From assembly GCF_025151995.1 (NCBI RefSeq), contig NZ_CP102290.1:1550001-1614000 (forward strand): a DNA stretch of 64,000 bases, given 5' to 3'. Below are positions 1 through 8,856 of this stretch, piece after piece. Under the pieces are notes generated by a model that worked only from the letters and a program-made list of their open reading frames with translations, was not told the origin of the DNA and did no database searches. The DNA comes from Ruminococcus gauvreauii (GTDB taxonomy: Bacteria; Bacillota; Clostridia; Lachnospirales; Lachnospiraceae). The first letter of the stretch is position 1. The number at the start of each line of letters is the position of its first letter. A program made the translations under genes and the position numbers.

Positions 1-690
1 CTCGGTGGAGCCTGTCAGGGTGATCGCATGAACGTCCGGATTACCGCACAGCCATCCACCCACTGTTGAGCCGCGCCCGGTCACGATCTGAATCGCGCCG
101 TCCGTGACCCCTGCTTTTACCAGAAGTGCCGTAAGTTTACATAAAGTCAGCGGATTGTCGGTGGATGGTTTTACAATCGCCGCATTTCCGGCGAGCAGCG
201 TCGGAGCAATCTTCTGGTCAAAGAGGTCGCACGGGAAGTTGAACGGGATCACGCAGGCGATCACACCGATCGGCTCGCGCTTCGTGATCAGTACATGTTT
301 TTCCTGCCCTGCCTCCATGCCGGCGGGGATCGTCTCTCCGTAGAGATGTTTCGCCCGTTCGGAAAATGCTCTGAACGCGATCGGAATATTCCCGATCTCC
401 CCCCGCGCTTCCACGATGGGTTTTCCGGTCTCCGCCGAGAGTGTCTGCGCAAGATCTTCTTTTTCAGCGTCAACCATATCCAGAAATCTGTACATGATGT
501 CAGCCTTCTCATGCACCGGAACCTTTGCCCAGGTCTTCTGTGCCCTGACCGCCTCCGCTACCGCAAGGTCGATATCTTCCTTCGTCGCGGCCGGAACGGT
601 GTCGATCACCTCTCCCGTTGCCGGATTCGTCACCTCAATCACCTTACCGTCAGCCGCATCCACTTCTTTTCCGTTAATGATCATTTTCAT
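1..690 (-). CDS. Aldehyde dehydrogenase, N-terminal part (gene runs off the left edge)
   Basis: NAD(P)-dependent aldehyde dehydrogenase superfamily. About 230 residues are visible, reading leftwards from an ATG at 690 that follows an AGAAAGGGG ribosome site. Seen: the N-terminal family pattern (NPATGEVI), the Rossmann-fold segment CVIPFNFP, the cofactor-binding KPS, and the GSTE loop just before the edge. The catalytic Cys and the C-terminal half lie outside the window. It starts 24 bp after the FIST gene and is probably co-transcribed with it. It is unlike the coenzyme-A-acylating EutE-type enzyme at 10331-11806 and looks like a general non-acylating dehydrogenase (lactaldehyde or succinate-semialdehyde type). 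The substrate cannot be told from this part. Confidence 0.85.
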   Translation of the reverse strand, partial: MKMIINGKEVDAADGKVIEVTNPATGEVIDTVPAATKEDIDLAVAEAVRAQKTWAKVPVHEKADIMYRFLDMVDAEKEDLAQTLSAETGKPIVEARGEIGNIPIAFRAFSERAKHLYGETIPAGMEAGQEKHVLITKREPIGVIACVIPFNFPCDLFDQKIAPTLLAGNAAIVKPSTDNPLTLCKLTALLVKAGVTDGAIQIVTGRGSTVGGWLCGNPDVHAITLTGSTE

Positions 691-713
691 AATAAATATC
701 CCCTTTCTGATCT

Positions 714-1877
714 CTACTGTTCAAATCCTGTAAATGAAAGCATCAGGCCGCCGCATGTATTTAAACCATCTGCTTCGAAACCATATTCACCAAAAGTGAA
801 TTCCACGATAAACGGCACATCCCCCGCCGCCTCTTTGATCTGTCTGGCAACCTCATCGATCCGTCCGTCGATTCCTGCCCGCCGCCCGCCGCAGTGTACC
901 AGATGGTAAGCGCCTGCCGGCCGTTTCATCCGCTCTTTCAGTTCATTCAGCGTCTTACCGGTGGAGTCGATCAGTTCATTCACGTCAGCCTCCATACGAA
1001 TGATCGCCGTGCCCTCTGCCAGGTTGTTGCCGATCGCCATGGAACCGTCGTCATTGCCGTTCATCGGATGACGGATCGCCACCAGGTCACCGAGTCTGTC
1101 CTTGACCCCGAGCGGTGAGACGATCGTCTCTGCCAGAAGCGCTCCGCCCTTCAGCTGTTCCGCATCCATGCCTCTCCACGCGGCATATTTCTCCAGCGCC
1201 GGTATCCCGTCGATCTCAGCCAGTGTGCGCTTTCCATCCACTTTCGTGATGATCCCGATGTCCTTCGTCTCACGGTATGCGCCGGTAAATTTATTTTCCA
1301 TGCCTTTTGCCGTATAGAAGAATGCAACCGCCACGCCGTCTGCAAATACGCCCCTGTCGGTAAATAATTTCCAGTTGCCGGAGATCGTGTTGTCTGCGGC
1401 GCTCCCGCCGAAGAACGGGACCCTGCCAATCACGTTCGTGATTCCTTTCAGATAGAACTCCTCCTCTCCCGGAGGTGCCACCATGTAAAAATAATCCGGC
1501 GCTCCCGTCTTTCCTGCCCGCTCCATCGCAAGAGCCGCCGCCTTCTCACCTGCCGCCTCCGGACCATCCGTTTTTTCGACCGCCGCCACTCCGACACACA
1601 GATTCTCGTCCGTCATCCCCATGATCCCGACAAATCCGTCATCGCCGCCGACAAACCCCTCCGGGGTGATAACGCCGGTGAATGATGTGTTCCCGATAAC
1701 CGGAACTCCCGGAAGCTCATCGGCGATGCCTGCCAGCATATCGTCCAGATCATAATCACAGCTCGCGTATACGAATGCCATTTTTATTTGTTCCAACCCG
1801 TTTTTTACTTTTTTTGCCGCCTCGGCGCCTGCCGTTTTTGCACATGCATTTGTACTTGAACCCGTCGTTGCTTTCAT
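714..1877 (-). CDS. FIST-domain sensory protein
   Basis: Stand-alone protein of 387 residues with the FIST N and C domain pattern: FVYASCDYDLDD and GNTSFTGVI early, and a C-terminal FVEFTFGEYGF plus a final GGLMLSFTG. FIST domains are proposed small-ligand (perhaps amino-acid) sensing modules and are often fused to signalling outputs. Here no histidine kinase, GGDEF or chemotaxis domain is attached, so the output is unknown. The ATG follows a GGAGGAGG ribosome site. Together with the downstream aldehyde dehydrogenase it forms a two-gene unit with its own promoter. Family assignment is good; the role is not known. Confidence 0.75.
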   Translation of the reverse strand: MKATTGSSTNACAKTAGAEAAKKVKNGLEQIKMAFVYASCDYDLDDMLAGIADELPGVPVIGNTSFTGVITPEGFVGGDDGFVGIMGMTDENLCVGVAAVEKTDGPEAAGEKAAALAMERAGKTGAPDYFYMVAPPGEEEFYLKGITNVIGRVPFFGGSAADNTISGNWKLFTDRGVFADGVAVAFFYTAKGMENKFTGAYRETKDIGIITKVDGKRTLAEIDGIPALEKYAAWRGMDAEQLKGGALLAETIVSPLGVKDRLGDLVAIRHPMNGNDDGSMAIGNNLAEGTAIIRMEADVNELIDSTGKTLNELKERMKRPAGAYHLVHCGGRRAGIDGRIDEVARQIKEAAGDVPFIVEFTFGEYGFEADGLNTCGGLMLSFTGFEQ

Positions 1878-1929
1878 CGTAAATACCTCCTCCTGTTTTT
1901 AAAAACTACCAATACATTCTATATTTTCC

Positions 1930-1957
1930 ATTATAGTTTATTGGATTTTCAATACAA
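1930..1957 (-). promoter_or_regulatory. Candidate sigma-A promoter of the FIST/aldehyde dehydrogenase unit
   Basis: On the minus strand, TTGTAT (1952-1957) and TATAAT (1930-1935) are 16 bp apart, about 50 bp upstream of the FIST start codon. The -10 is perfect and the -35 is moderate. Confidence 0.5.
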
Positions 1958-1979
1958 TCTCCGAATCCCGCCACGCGAA

Positions 1980-2008
1980 ACGGGTGTTCCGCATAGCGGA
2001 ACACCCGT
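1980..2008 (-). terminator. Intrinsic terminator at the end of the eut operon
   Basis: Perfect 13-bp stem (1980-1992 with 1996-2008) around a 3-base loop, 32 bp past the stop of the DUF2284 gene. The downstream T run is short in the minus direction, but the stem is GC-rich and very stable. It separates the eut operon from the FIST gene. Confidence 0.75.
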
Positions 2009-2040
2009 AATCTTCTTTTATTTATGCAGTTTTAACAAAA

Positions 2041-2604
2041 TCAGACCAGCCCCGTCCTCACAAACAACGCTGCAACAGCCACATCATACTCGGGAAGACC
2101 ATCAGGACTCCACAACAGCCGGATGTCCATCAACTCCCCAAGCATTTTTCCGAAATCAAACCCGAAGGCTGTCAAGGAATATCGCCTGTCCTGCGGATGA
2201 CGACAGTTACCTCCTGTTTCCCTCGCACACTTCCCGCATAGGATACAGCGCCCCGCCCCCATGCATTTGCTGCCGGGCAGCCTTTTCTCCAGTTCCAGCA
2301 GGGTAAGCAGCAGCTCTCTTTTCACCTTCTCATAAGTCTCCCGGCGGATCCGTTCAGTCTGCCTGGCGGTCGCTGCCGCGTCTCTTTGCTCCTGCGGATA
2401 GATGACTTTCACCGCAGTCAGAAAGGCCTCATCATAAGGCTCCAGATAACACGCCGCATCCGGTATCCCCGGAGGGCATGACCAGACCTTTCCATAGTGC
2501 GGGCAGGCGCAGCATGACTGCTGCACCTGTCCGGAATTGCTGTAGCATGACAGGAGAAGTTCTTTGGAAACTCGCCGAACGGCAGTCTCAGTGCAGTATC
2601 TCAT
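2041..2604 (-). CDS. DUF2284-type cysteine-rich metal-binding protein
   Basis: Protein of 187 residues with the DUF2284 signature: an N-terminal cysteine cluster (CCACPHYGKVWSCPPG) and a second cluster further on (CMGAGRCILCGKC, then NCRHP), consistent with iron-sulfur or zinc binding. The biochemical role of the family is not established. It starts 56 bp after eutQ with no terminator between, and the first strong terminator comes after it, so it is probably the last gene of the eut transcript. It is not a standard eut gene and may be a passenger or a redox accessory. Confidence 0.7.
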   Translation of the reverse strand: MRYCTETAVRRVSKELLLSCYSNSGQVQQSCCACPHYGKVWSCPPGIPDAACYLEPYDEAFLTAVKVIYPQEQRDAAATARQTERIRRETYEKVKRELLLTLLELEKRLPGSKCMGAGRCILCGKCARETGGNCRHPQDRRYSLTAFGFDFGKMLGELMDIRLLWSPDGLPEYDVAVAALFVRTGLV

Positions 2605-2659
2605 TTGCTTCTCACCTGTCCTTTCGCTGACTCAGCGTTTATGTAATACGGCAGAAGTA

Positions 2660-3091
2660 CTATTGCCAGTCTGCCGGATATACAAAATAAGCATATCTCG
2701 CCTTTGACGGCGTCTGAAAATGAATGTGGCTGTTCTTCGGAATATAGATGATCTCTCCGGGGCCCGCGGACACCACCCTGCCGTCAATCTCGATCTCCAG
2801 GATGCCGTCGATGACCATGTCATACTCATCATACGTCAATGTCCATTCAAAGCTGGTGTGATCCAGTTCCATGATCCCGCAGCCCATTCTGGGCGCCTCG
2901 TCAAGCGTCACAACATCTTTCAGCGCCACGCCTTCCTGTTTGAACGGTTCACATTTGACGGTGTCCGTCTGAATCCTGATAATGCCGCTCGGATCTTTTT
3001 CTTTCACAAAGTCCTCCTGAACGGCTGGTTTTGAGGACTCCTGCAAAACCTTCATGACAATTTCCCGGATTAACTCTTCACTGACATTCAT
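2660..3091 (-). CDS. eutQ: EutQ-type cupin (ethanolamine utilisation)
   Basis: About 143 residues. The N-terminal helix (EELIREIVMKVLQE) resembles the cargo-targeting helices of microcompartment proteins. The C-terminal half is a cupin barrel (GILEIEIDGRVVSAGPGEIIYIPKNS split over two strands, then HIHFQTP). EutQ of enteric bacteria has been assigned acetate-kinase activity, but this short cupin form is best described as EutQ-like. The ATG at 3091 is preferred to the in-frame TTG nine bases upstream because it has a proper AAGGA ribosome site. It lies directly downstream of eutH. Confidence 0.85.
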   Translation of the reverse strand: MNVSEELIREIVMKVLQESSKPAVQEDFVKEKDPSGIIRIQTDTVKCEPFKQEGVALKDVVTLDEAPRMGCGIMELDHTSFEWTLTYDEYDMVIDGILEIEIDGRVVSAGPGEIIYIPKNSHIHFQTPSKARYAYFVYPADWQ

Positions 3092-3109
3092 AGGCTGCAA
3101 TTCCTTTCT

Positions 3110-4348
3110 CTATTCTTCATCCTTCACCTTGTTAACAGAATCCTGAACCTTGGACAAAAGCTTCGGTGCCAGGATATTCGCCAGTATAAGTGCCGTGATA
3201 CCGGCTACCAGCTTGCCGACGATAACCGGGAAGATCATTTCAGAATTCACGCCGGCGGTAAAGCCCAGATGATCACCGAATACAAATGCCGCACTGACTG
3301 CAAAGGCAACGTTTAACAGCTTGCCCTTTGCGTTCATCTGATCCATGATGTTGAACATTGCAATATTATTAGCAAGTGTTGCCACGAGGCCAGCGGAGCC
3401 ATTTTCATCCATGCCGAACTTCTTGCCGATCGCGTTCAGCGCCTTGCCGAACGTACGTGTGATCCAGAGTACCATCGGGAACGCACCGATCAATACGATG
3501 GCGATCTGTCCGCAGACCAGAAGACCGGATTCCAGAGGGATCACCCCGTCAGCATCAGCCTCCACCATGATGTTCATCAGCGGAAACTTGATTCCTGTCT
3601 GATACTCGAAGACCGCAACTGCAGTGAAAAATGTGATGACAATGGTAACGCCCGTACCGAATTTATTAAACCCGCTGATCATCTTATCCGGAATGAACCA
3701 CAGCCCAAGCACGATCAGGGCGGCGATAATGATAACCGGAATCAGATTGACAAGGATTCCCAGGAAGTCCATTTTGTACTGTGTCAGATTCATGACCAGA
3801 CCGCCGACGATACAGCCGATCGGTATGGTGATCATACCTGCCAGAATACCTGCGCCCAGGAACGGACGGTCTTTCTTTTTGATGATGGACAGCGCAACAG
3901 GGATGGTAAATACGAGTGTCGGGCCCATCATGGTTCCCAGAATCAGGCCGGAGAAATTGCCGACTGCTTCCGTCTCTGCGAGCTGCATTGCCAGTGGATA
4001 TCCTCCCATGTCACATGCCAGCAGGGTCGTCGCGAACATCGACGGGTCTGCGCCCAGCAGCGTATAGATCGGAACAATGATCGGCTTCAGGATAATTGCG
4101 AGGACCGGAGCTGCCGCAACAACACCTGCCATGGCGATCGCCAGCGGTCCCATCGCATTGAAGCCCTCATCGAACTGCTCGCCATACCCTTTTTTATTTC
4201 CGCGTATCTTATCGATCGCTCCTACGATCATGAAGATCATCATGATAAAAATGATAACGGAATTGATCGATATGCCGCTTACCCATTCCTTAATACTTTC
4301 TGTAAAAACTTCCACGTTCGTAATATTATCAATTAACTCATTAAACAT
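3110..4348 (-). CDS. eutH: EutH ethanolamine permease
   Basis: About 412 residues with roughly ten to eleven hydrophobic membrane segments, matching EutH in length and sequence style (ACDMGGYPLAMQLAE, GTMMGPTLVFTIPVAL, FGDHLGFTAGV). EutH carries ethanolamine across the cytoplasmic membrane when little free amine diffuses in. The start chosen is the ATG at 4348, which has a GAGGAGG site 7 bases upstream; the in-frame GTG two codons earlier touches that site. It sits late in the eut operon between the shell trimer gene and eutQ. Confidence 0.95.
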   Translation of the reverse strand: MFNELIDNITNVEVFTESIKEWVSGISINSVIIFIMMIFMIVGAIDKIRGNKKGYGEQFDEGFNAMGPLAIAMAGVVAAAPVLAIILKPIIVPIYTLLGADPSMFATTLLACDMGGYPLAMQLAETEAVGNFSGLILGTMMGPTLVFTIPVALSIIKKKDRPFLGAGILAGMITIPIGCIVGGLVMNLTQYKMDFLGILVNLIPVIIIAALIVLGLWFIPDKMISGFNKFGTGVTIVITFFTAVAVFEYQTGIKFPLMNIMVEADADGVIPLESGLLVCGQIAIVLIGAFPMVLWITRTFGKALNAIGKKFGMDENGSAGLVATLANNIAMFNIMDQMNAKGKLLNVAFAVSAAFVFGDHLGFTAGVNSEMIFPVIVGKLVAGITALILANILAPKLLSKVQDSVNKVKDEE

Positions 4349-4392
4349 ACACACGCCTCCTCTCTCAGATCACGGTCCAAGTTTTGATTCGG

Positions 4393-4932
4393 TTACAAAA
4401 GTGCCTGGAACACCTGAGGTGAAGGACGCGGAATGACCGTACTTTCCACATACAGTTCGTCCTGCCCTCTGGCAGCTTCCACCGCTGCCCGTACAGCTCC
4501 TACGTCTCCCGTAAGAGTGACAAACCCTTTCCCCCCGATTGCATATCCGATACGCACTTCTATCAATGTAATTTGTGCTGCCTTTGCGGCTCTGTCCGCA
4601 GCAAGGATTGCTGACGCCACAGAATAAAACTCAACCACCGCTACCGCCTGGGGCTTTGTTACCTCCACTGCCCCGGCAAGCGCCGGAAACAGCTGCTCAT
4701 GCACATTGGAGATTAGCAGGGAATCCACCACGAATCCCTCTCCTCTTGCCAGCCCTGACTCCATGGATGCTTTTACATCCCCCGTGTCTCCGCTGACGAT
4801 TACGATATATTTTCCAGGACAGACGGTAGAAGAACGGATCAGGTCCACCCGGGCAGCTTTTACCATATAGTCGCTTGTCTCGATACCCCGTGCGATGCTG
4901 GACAGCTCCACCATGCCGATTGCTTTTCCCAT
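4393..4932 (-). CDS. pduT: PduT-like trimeric shell protein (double BMC domain, iron-sulfur type)
   Basis: 179 residues containing two tandem BMC domains (about 1-90 and 95-179), the layout of trimer-forming shell proteins. The segment SSTVCPGKY puts a cysteine at residue 38, the position known in PduT to hold a [4Fe-4S] cluster at the threefold pore. It ends with the typical VIPRPSPQV. It lies three bases after the PduS-like gene; PduS and PduT are thought to work as a pair, passing electrons across the shell. It is named here after its closest known relative although the locus is for ethanolamine. Confidence 0.9.
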   Translation of the reverse strand: MGKAIGMVELSSIARGIETSDYMVKAARVDLIRSSTVCPGKYIVIVSGDTGDVKASMESGLARGEGFVVDSLLISNVHEQLFPALAGAVEVTKPQAVAVVEFYSVASAILAADRAAKAAQITLIEVRIGYAIGGKGFVTLTGDVGAVRAAVEAARGQDELYVESTVIPRPSPQVFQALL

Positions 4933-4935
4933 TCT

Positions 4936-6285
4936 TTACTCCTCCCTCCTGCTGATTCTGATGCTTCTTGCCGTGACTTCCTCCACCACGCCGTCCACTC
5001 CGGCATGGATATTGGCGGAAAGTCCTTCTGCCGCTCCCGCGATCAGATTACCTTTTTCAACCCTGTCCCCTGCAGATACAGCCGGAACGGCTGGTTTCCC
5101 GATATGCTGCGACAGCGGAACAAAGATTTCCTCCGGTACCAGCCGGACCAGTTCCGGCAGGCCGTGCGATACATACTGCATAAGGCCCAGCCTGGCGATC
5201 AGCCGCTCTGTCGGTATCCTGTGGTAATCGGCCGCCCGTCTCGCGGCGGGGCTCAGACTTCGCGCGGGATTGATCCCTCTCTCCCGCAGGAGTTCCTTCG
5301 CGTACTCGTTCATCTTTCTCGGCGAGAGTCCCATCGGGCAGGCAAACATCTCGCATACCCCGCAGTTACAGCAGTTGGCAGCGCTTCCAAAACACTGTTC
5401 AAATTCTTTTTCATCCGTGATGGCTGACTGCCTCCACAGATTCCGCATGATCCGGTGCGGATACACCTCATGTCCGATCAGGTATCTGGGACACAGGTCT
5501 GTGCACATCCGGCACTGAATACAGGCGGCTGTTGCCCGGCGGACCATTTTCTCCCGCGGCATCAGCGTACGCCTCACCAGATAATGATCTTTCGGCAGCA
5601 CCAAAAGGTTCCCTGTAGTCTTAGTCACGACAGCCCGGCTGATATCCTGCTCATCTGCCAGTATCTTCCCCATCATCGGACCGCCCAGTATCACTGCATA
5701 CTGTCCGGGCAGAGTTCCTGCCTTCTGCAGCACATCCCTGACCGGTGTACCGATGGGTACCCGGAACATGACCGGGGACTTTACCGCTCCTGTGACAGAA
5801 AGAAATTTCTCTGTCACCGGTATACCCTCCAGAGCGTCCGACACGGCAAGTACCGTCCCGACGTTTTCAACCACACAGCCCACGTCGAGCGGGAGCCCCC
5901 GTTCGGGTACGCTTCTCCCTGTCACCTGCTGCACCAGCACCTGCTCATCACCCGCCGGATAAAAAGAACGCATCCGGTAGATGCCAAGATCCGCCTTCTC
6001 TTCCGCGATCGCCTCCGTGAGAGCGCTGATCTCTCTGGTATATTTCTCTTTAAGAGCGATTACCGCGTGTTTAGCCTCCAGATGACCGGCTATCCTGACT
6101 GCGGTGCGGACGATCTGCCGCGCGTACGTCCGGCATAAATATTTATCCGTCTCGATCAGAGGTTCACACTCCGCAGCATTTATCAGAAAATACTCTGCCT
6201 TGGTATTCAGTTTTACATGTGTGGGGAAACCGGCTCCGCCCGCACCTACCACGCCGGCATTCTTTACAGCCTCTGTCATCTGCAT
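4936..6285 (-). CDS. pduS: PduS/RnfC-like flavo-iron-sulfur protein of the microcompartment
   Basis: 449 residues. N-terminal RnfC-type nucleotide/FMN-binding region (GVVGAGGAGFPTHVKL, then INAAECEPL), an SLBB-like middle part, two [4Fe-4S] motifs (CIQCRMCTDLCP near residue 255 and CCNCGVCEMFACP near residue 310), and a C-terminal barrel-sandwich part. PduS relatives are cobalamin reductases or electron carriers associated with the shell. Here it is followed immediately by the PduT-like trimer gene. In the ethanolamine pathway it could reduce cobalamin for EutT or reoxidise NADH inside the compartment; which of these is inference. Confidence 0.9.
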   Translation of the reverse strand: MQMTEAVKNAGVVGAGGAGFPTHVKLNTKAEYFLINAAECEPLIETDKYLCRTYARQIVRTAVRIAGHLEAKHAVIALKEKYTREISALTEAIAEEKADLGIYRMRSFYPAGDEQVLVQQVTGRSVPERGLPLDVGCVVENVGTVLAVSDALEGIPVTEKFLSVTGAVKSPVMFRVPIGTPVRDVLQKAGTLPGQYAVILGGPMMGKILADEQDISRAVVTKTTGNLLVLPKDHYLVRRTLMPREKMVRRATAACIQCRMCTDLCPRYLIGHEVYPHRIMRNLWRQSAITDEKEFEQCFGSAANCCNCGVCEMFACPMGLSPRKMNEYAKELLRERGINPARSLSPAARRAADYHRIPTERLIARLGLMQYVSHGLPELVRLVPEEIFVPLSQHIGKPAVPAVSAGDRVEKGNLIAGAAEGLSANIHAGVDGVVEEVTARSIRISRREE

Positions 6286-6289
6286 ATGA

Positions 6290-6583
6290 TCACCGCCTTC
6301 TTTCGACCAGGCTCTCCTCGATTTCCTGCCCGTCCACGATCCCGACTACTGTGGCATCCACAGGAATATCCGCGGATCCTGCGGCGCCCCTGGCAGAGCT
6401 TCCGCCTACATAGATTACCTTTTCCCCAACGCCGGCGCCGATGATATCGGCCGCCACGATAGGGTATTCGATCGGGCTGTCATCCAGCAGATCGATCGGC
6501 TGTATGACCAGAAGCTTCAGACCTGCCAGACGCTCTTCCTTTCTTGTCGCCCATATGTTTCCAATCACTTTTCCTGTCTTCAT
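6290..6583 (-). CDS. eutN: EutN pentameric vertex protein
   Basis: 97 residues of the EutN/CcmL family, with the opening KTGKVIGNIWATRK, a central IGAGVGEKVIYVGGSSAR and VDATVVGIVDG near the end. Pentamers of this family close the vertices of the polyhedral shell. The start overlaps the stop of the upstream gene by 4 bases (ATGA), indicating translational coupling. The pduS-like start follows 4 bases after its stop. Confidence 0.95.
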   Translation of the reverse strand: MKTGKVIGNIWATRKEERLAGLKLLVIQPIDLLDDSPIEYPIVAADIIGAGVGEKVIYVGGSSARGAAGSADIPVDATVVGIVDGQEIEESLVERRR

Positions 6584-7335
6584 ACGTCCTGCCTCCCCTT
6601 AGATGAACCGAGACAGCCTCTCTGGATTGTAATCTTTTGTTTGCCCGCATACTCTCTGGCCAGATCAGTGAGGATTGCCTTCTGATCCACCACCACACAG
6701 CAGACTTTCTGTTCTTTTGCTGCGATCAGGTCACGCTCTGTGATTACCTTTTTGGAGATCACGAACTCCCTTCCTTCCTGCCCGGGTTTCTCAGGCGAAT
6801 ATGACGGTTCCGAAGATGGAGTTTTTCCGTCCAGGATACATGCCTGCAGTTCACGGTTCGGAGCGATGATGACGCCGCTGTCCCGCAGCAGTTTTACATT
6901 GGCTTCCATTTTTGCATAGTAGGCTTCCGGCGCCGTTTCCCTGTAGCCAAACAGCTCGATTTCCTCCTCCGGGACAAAGATCTTTCTGCCCGCCAGCAAT
7001 GCCTGTGAAAACAGCCTGGTGTAATCGCTGTCGATGATTCCGCATGCGATCTTTCCCAGATTTTCATTGGTCATTGTATATGCCAGGACCGCTTCATAAT
7101 CTGTGATCTCACAGCGGCAGTCCATCAGCAGTGCGCATTCCATCTGATAATATCTGCCTAACATCGGGCACTCCAGAGCCTGATGGCAAATGTCTCCGTG
7201 AGCGTCTGCCAGAATCAAAAACTTTGGTTTTTCATGATTGCAGCCGTCCGTCTCACAGGCACCGCTGCTTTCCTGAGCGGTGATCCGCTCCTGTACTTTG
7301 TCATATATTGCATTGATTAAAGCATCGATATCCAC
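6580..7335 (-). CDS. Eut-locus protein of unknown function (Firmicute-specific)
   Basis: 251 residues. By content and position it matches the uncharacterised protein found in Firmicute but not enteric ethanolamine operons (I believe the family TIGR02536). Seen: an N-terminal helix (IDALINAIYDKVQERI) resembling shell-targeting helices, then a Rossmann/flavoprotein-like body (FLILADAHGDICHQALE) and a late ITERDLIAAKE segment. No catalytic motif is obvious. It overlaps eutN by 4 bases. A structural or cofactor-handling role is possible, but no function should be assumed. Confidence 0.7.
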   Translation of the reverse strand: MDIDALINAIYDKVQERITAQESSGACETDGCNHEKPKFLILADAHGDICHQALECPMLGRYYQMECALLMDCRCEITDYEAVLAYTMTNENLGKIACGIIDSDYTRLFSQALLAGRKIFVPEEEIELFGYRETAPEAYYAKMEANVKLLRDSGVIIAPNRELQACILDGKTPSSEPSYSPEKPGQEGREFVISKKVITERDLIAAKEQKVCCVVVDQKAILTDLAREYAGKQKITIQRGCLGSSKGRQDV

Positions 7336-7390
7336 GTACTCTCCTCCTTTCTCTTAATTTTAGATCTGCGATACTCAAAATGTTTTGCAG

Positions 7391-8206
7391 TCACACTCTG
7401 CAGTTCATGGCGATTCCTGTCGGAGTCACCAGAAACGGATTTTCCGGTTTTATTGTCTTGATTCTGGTTTCTTTCTCAATAATTTCTTCAATTCCTGTCA
7501 GGCAGCACGTACCGCCGCAGAGATAAATCGTATCGATCACATCTGTATTTACATAACGTTTGATTATGGTCGCTATTTTCTCCACCACCGCCTTGAGGAC
7601 GGGCAGAATTTCACGATGTCTTTTGTAATCCTGCTTGATGACCTCGGCCTCTGAAAACGGAATGTGGTAATTCCCCGCAAGCACCAGCGTCAGATGAGTC
7701 CCTCCGGTGGGTTCGTCCTCGATCTGAACGACTTTCCCGCCCTGCAGTATGGCAAGCCCTGTGGTCCCGCCGCCGATATCCACGATCACACCGTCTTCGA
7801 TCTGATACACGGCATTCGCTGCAGACGGCTCATCCAGCACCCCGGTCACCTCAAAACCGGCGCCCTCCGCCACATACTGATGCGTCCTGATGCTGCTCTC
7901 GGTGCCTGCCGGCATGGCGATGGCACAGTTTTGCAGTTCCGTTCCCAGCCGCTTCTCCAGCTTTTCCTTCAGCTGCTTCACCGTCTGCAGTGCGCCCGCA
8001 TAATCTATCACCACACCGTCCCTCAGGACATCTGCCGCCTGCTTTTCACAGGCGACGGGATTGTTCTCCTCGTCCAGCACTACGATAACGATATATGCCG
8101 TCCCCAGATCCACTCCAACCTTCAGTTTCTCTCCCACCGGCCGAAATGTCTCCCGTTCGGATTCCTCCACCCGTTTCATCAATTCCTCAACACGTTTTAT
8201 GTCCAT
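7391..8206 (-). CDS. eutJ: EutJ, Hsp70/actin-fold chaperone-like protein
   Basis: 271 residues with actin/Hsp70-type ATPase motifs: phosphate 1 (VGVDLGTAYIVIVVLD, near residue 30), phosphate 2 (IVDIGGGTTGLAIL), and an adenosine-type motif (IYLCGGTCCLTGIEEII). The C-terminal substrate-binding domain of true Hsp70 is absent, as is usual for EutJ. The role is not proven; it is presumed to help assembly or reactivation. It lies 12 bp after the PduL-type gene's stop codon in the reading direction. Confidence 0.92.
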   Translation of the reverse strand: MDIKRVEELMKRVEESERETFRPVGEKLKVGVDLGTAYIVIVVLDEENNPVACEKQAADVLRDGVVIDYAGALQTVKQLKEKLEKRLGTELQNCAIAMPAGTESSIRTHQYVAEGAGFEVTGVLDEPSAANAVYQIEDGVIVDIGGGTTGLAILQGGKVVQIEDEPTGGTHLTLVLAGNYHIPFSEAEVIKQDYKRHREILPVLKAVVEKIATIIKRYVNTDVIDTIYLCGGTCCLTGIEEIIEKETRIKTIKPENPFLVTPTGIAMNCRV

Positions 8207-8218
8207 CCTATCTGCTCC

Positions 8219-8845
8219 TTACCTGACTTTTTCACCGGGCAATATCTTCCCCAGCGTAAACCCGCTGATTGTAGCCGCATTTGCCTCATCAAAATCGATG
8301 TGCATCTTAAACCGGAACTGGCTGCTGACACGGATAATCACATTATCAAACGTGACCGGTCTCTGGCTCAGGATCTGGACACTGACCCGTTCCCTGTCCT
8401 GCAGCTTCAGCTTTCGCGCCACATCATCCGGCACATGAATATGATTGTGTGCCACGATCACTGCATGTTCCGCATGCAGCACTCCTTTCGGCCCTTCGAT
8501 GATGACCGGGGCGGCGCCGTCCAGATTCCCCGACTCTCTGACGGGAGCCTTGATTCCCAGCGCCACGCAGTCACTCACCGACAATTCCACCTGGGTCTCT
8601 TTTCTCTCAGGTCCCAGCACGGCCACACGCTCTTTTCTGCCTCTCGGTCCCACGAGATTCACACGCTCCTCACACAGAAACTGTCCCTTCTGAGACAGCG
8701 GCCTCTTTTCATGGAGTACCGCTCCTTTCCCGAACAGGACTTCCATGTCCTGTTCCGTCAGGTGGACGTGCCGGGCCGAGACCTCAACCTCCACCAGTCC
8801 GGCTCTGATGATGGTATCCACAACTTTGTCAACAAGCTGTTCCAT
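8219..8845 (-). CDS. pduL: PduL-type phosphotransacetylase
   Basis: 208 residues from the ATG at 8845, which has a GGGGGG site upstream. Converts acetyl-CoA and phosphate to acetyl-phosphate and CoA, recycling CoA inside the compartment. Seen: an N-terminal amphipathic helix (VDKVVDTIIRAGL) of encapsulation type, and the two histidine-rich zinc segments VSARHVHLTEQD and AHNHIHVPDD that define the PduL family, unrelated in fold to the Pta-type EutD of enteric bacteria. It is 11 bp downstream of eutT. Confidence 0.93.
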   Translation of the reverse strand: MEQLVDKVVDTIIRAGLVEVEVSARHVHLTEQDMEVLFGKGAVLHEKRPLSQKGQFLCEERVNLVGPRGRKERVAVLGPERKETQVELSVSDCVALGIKAPVRESGNLDGAAPVIIEGPKGVLHAEHAVIVAHNHIHVPDDVARKLKLQDRERVSVQILSQRPVTFDNVIIRVSSQFRFKMHIDFDEANAATISGFTLGKILPGEKVR

Positions 8846-8856
8846 CCGTCGCCCCC

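Noticed and set aside
1980..2008. Long perfect palindrome as a mobile-element end or REP-type repeat
   Set aside because: Only one copy was seen in the window, and its position after a stop codon fits a terminator.
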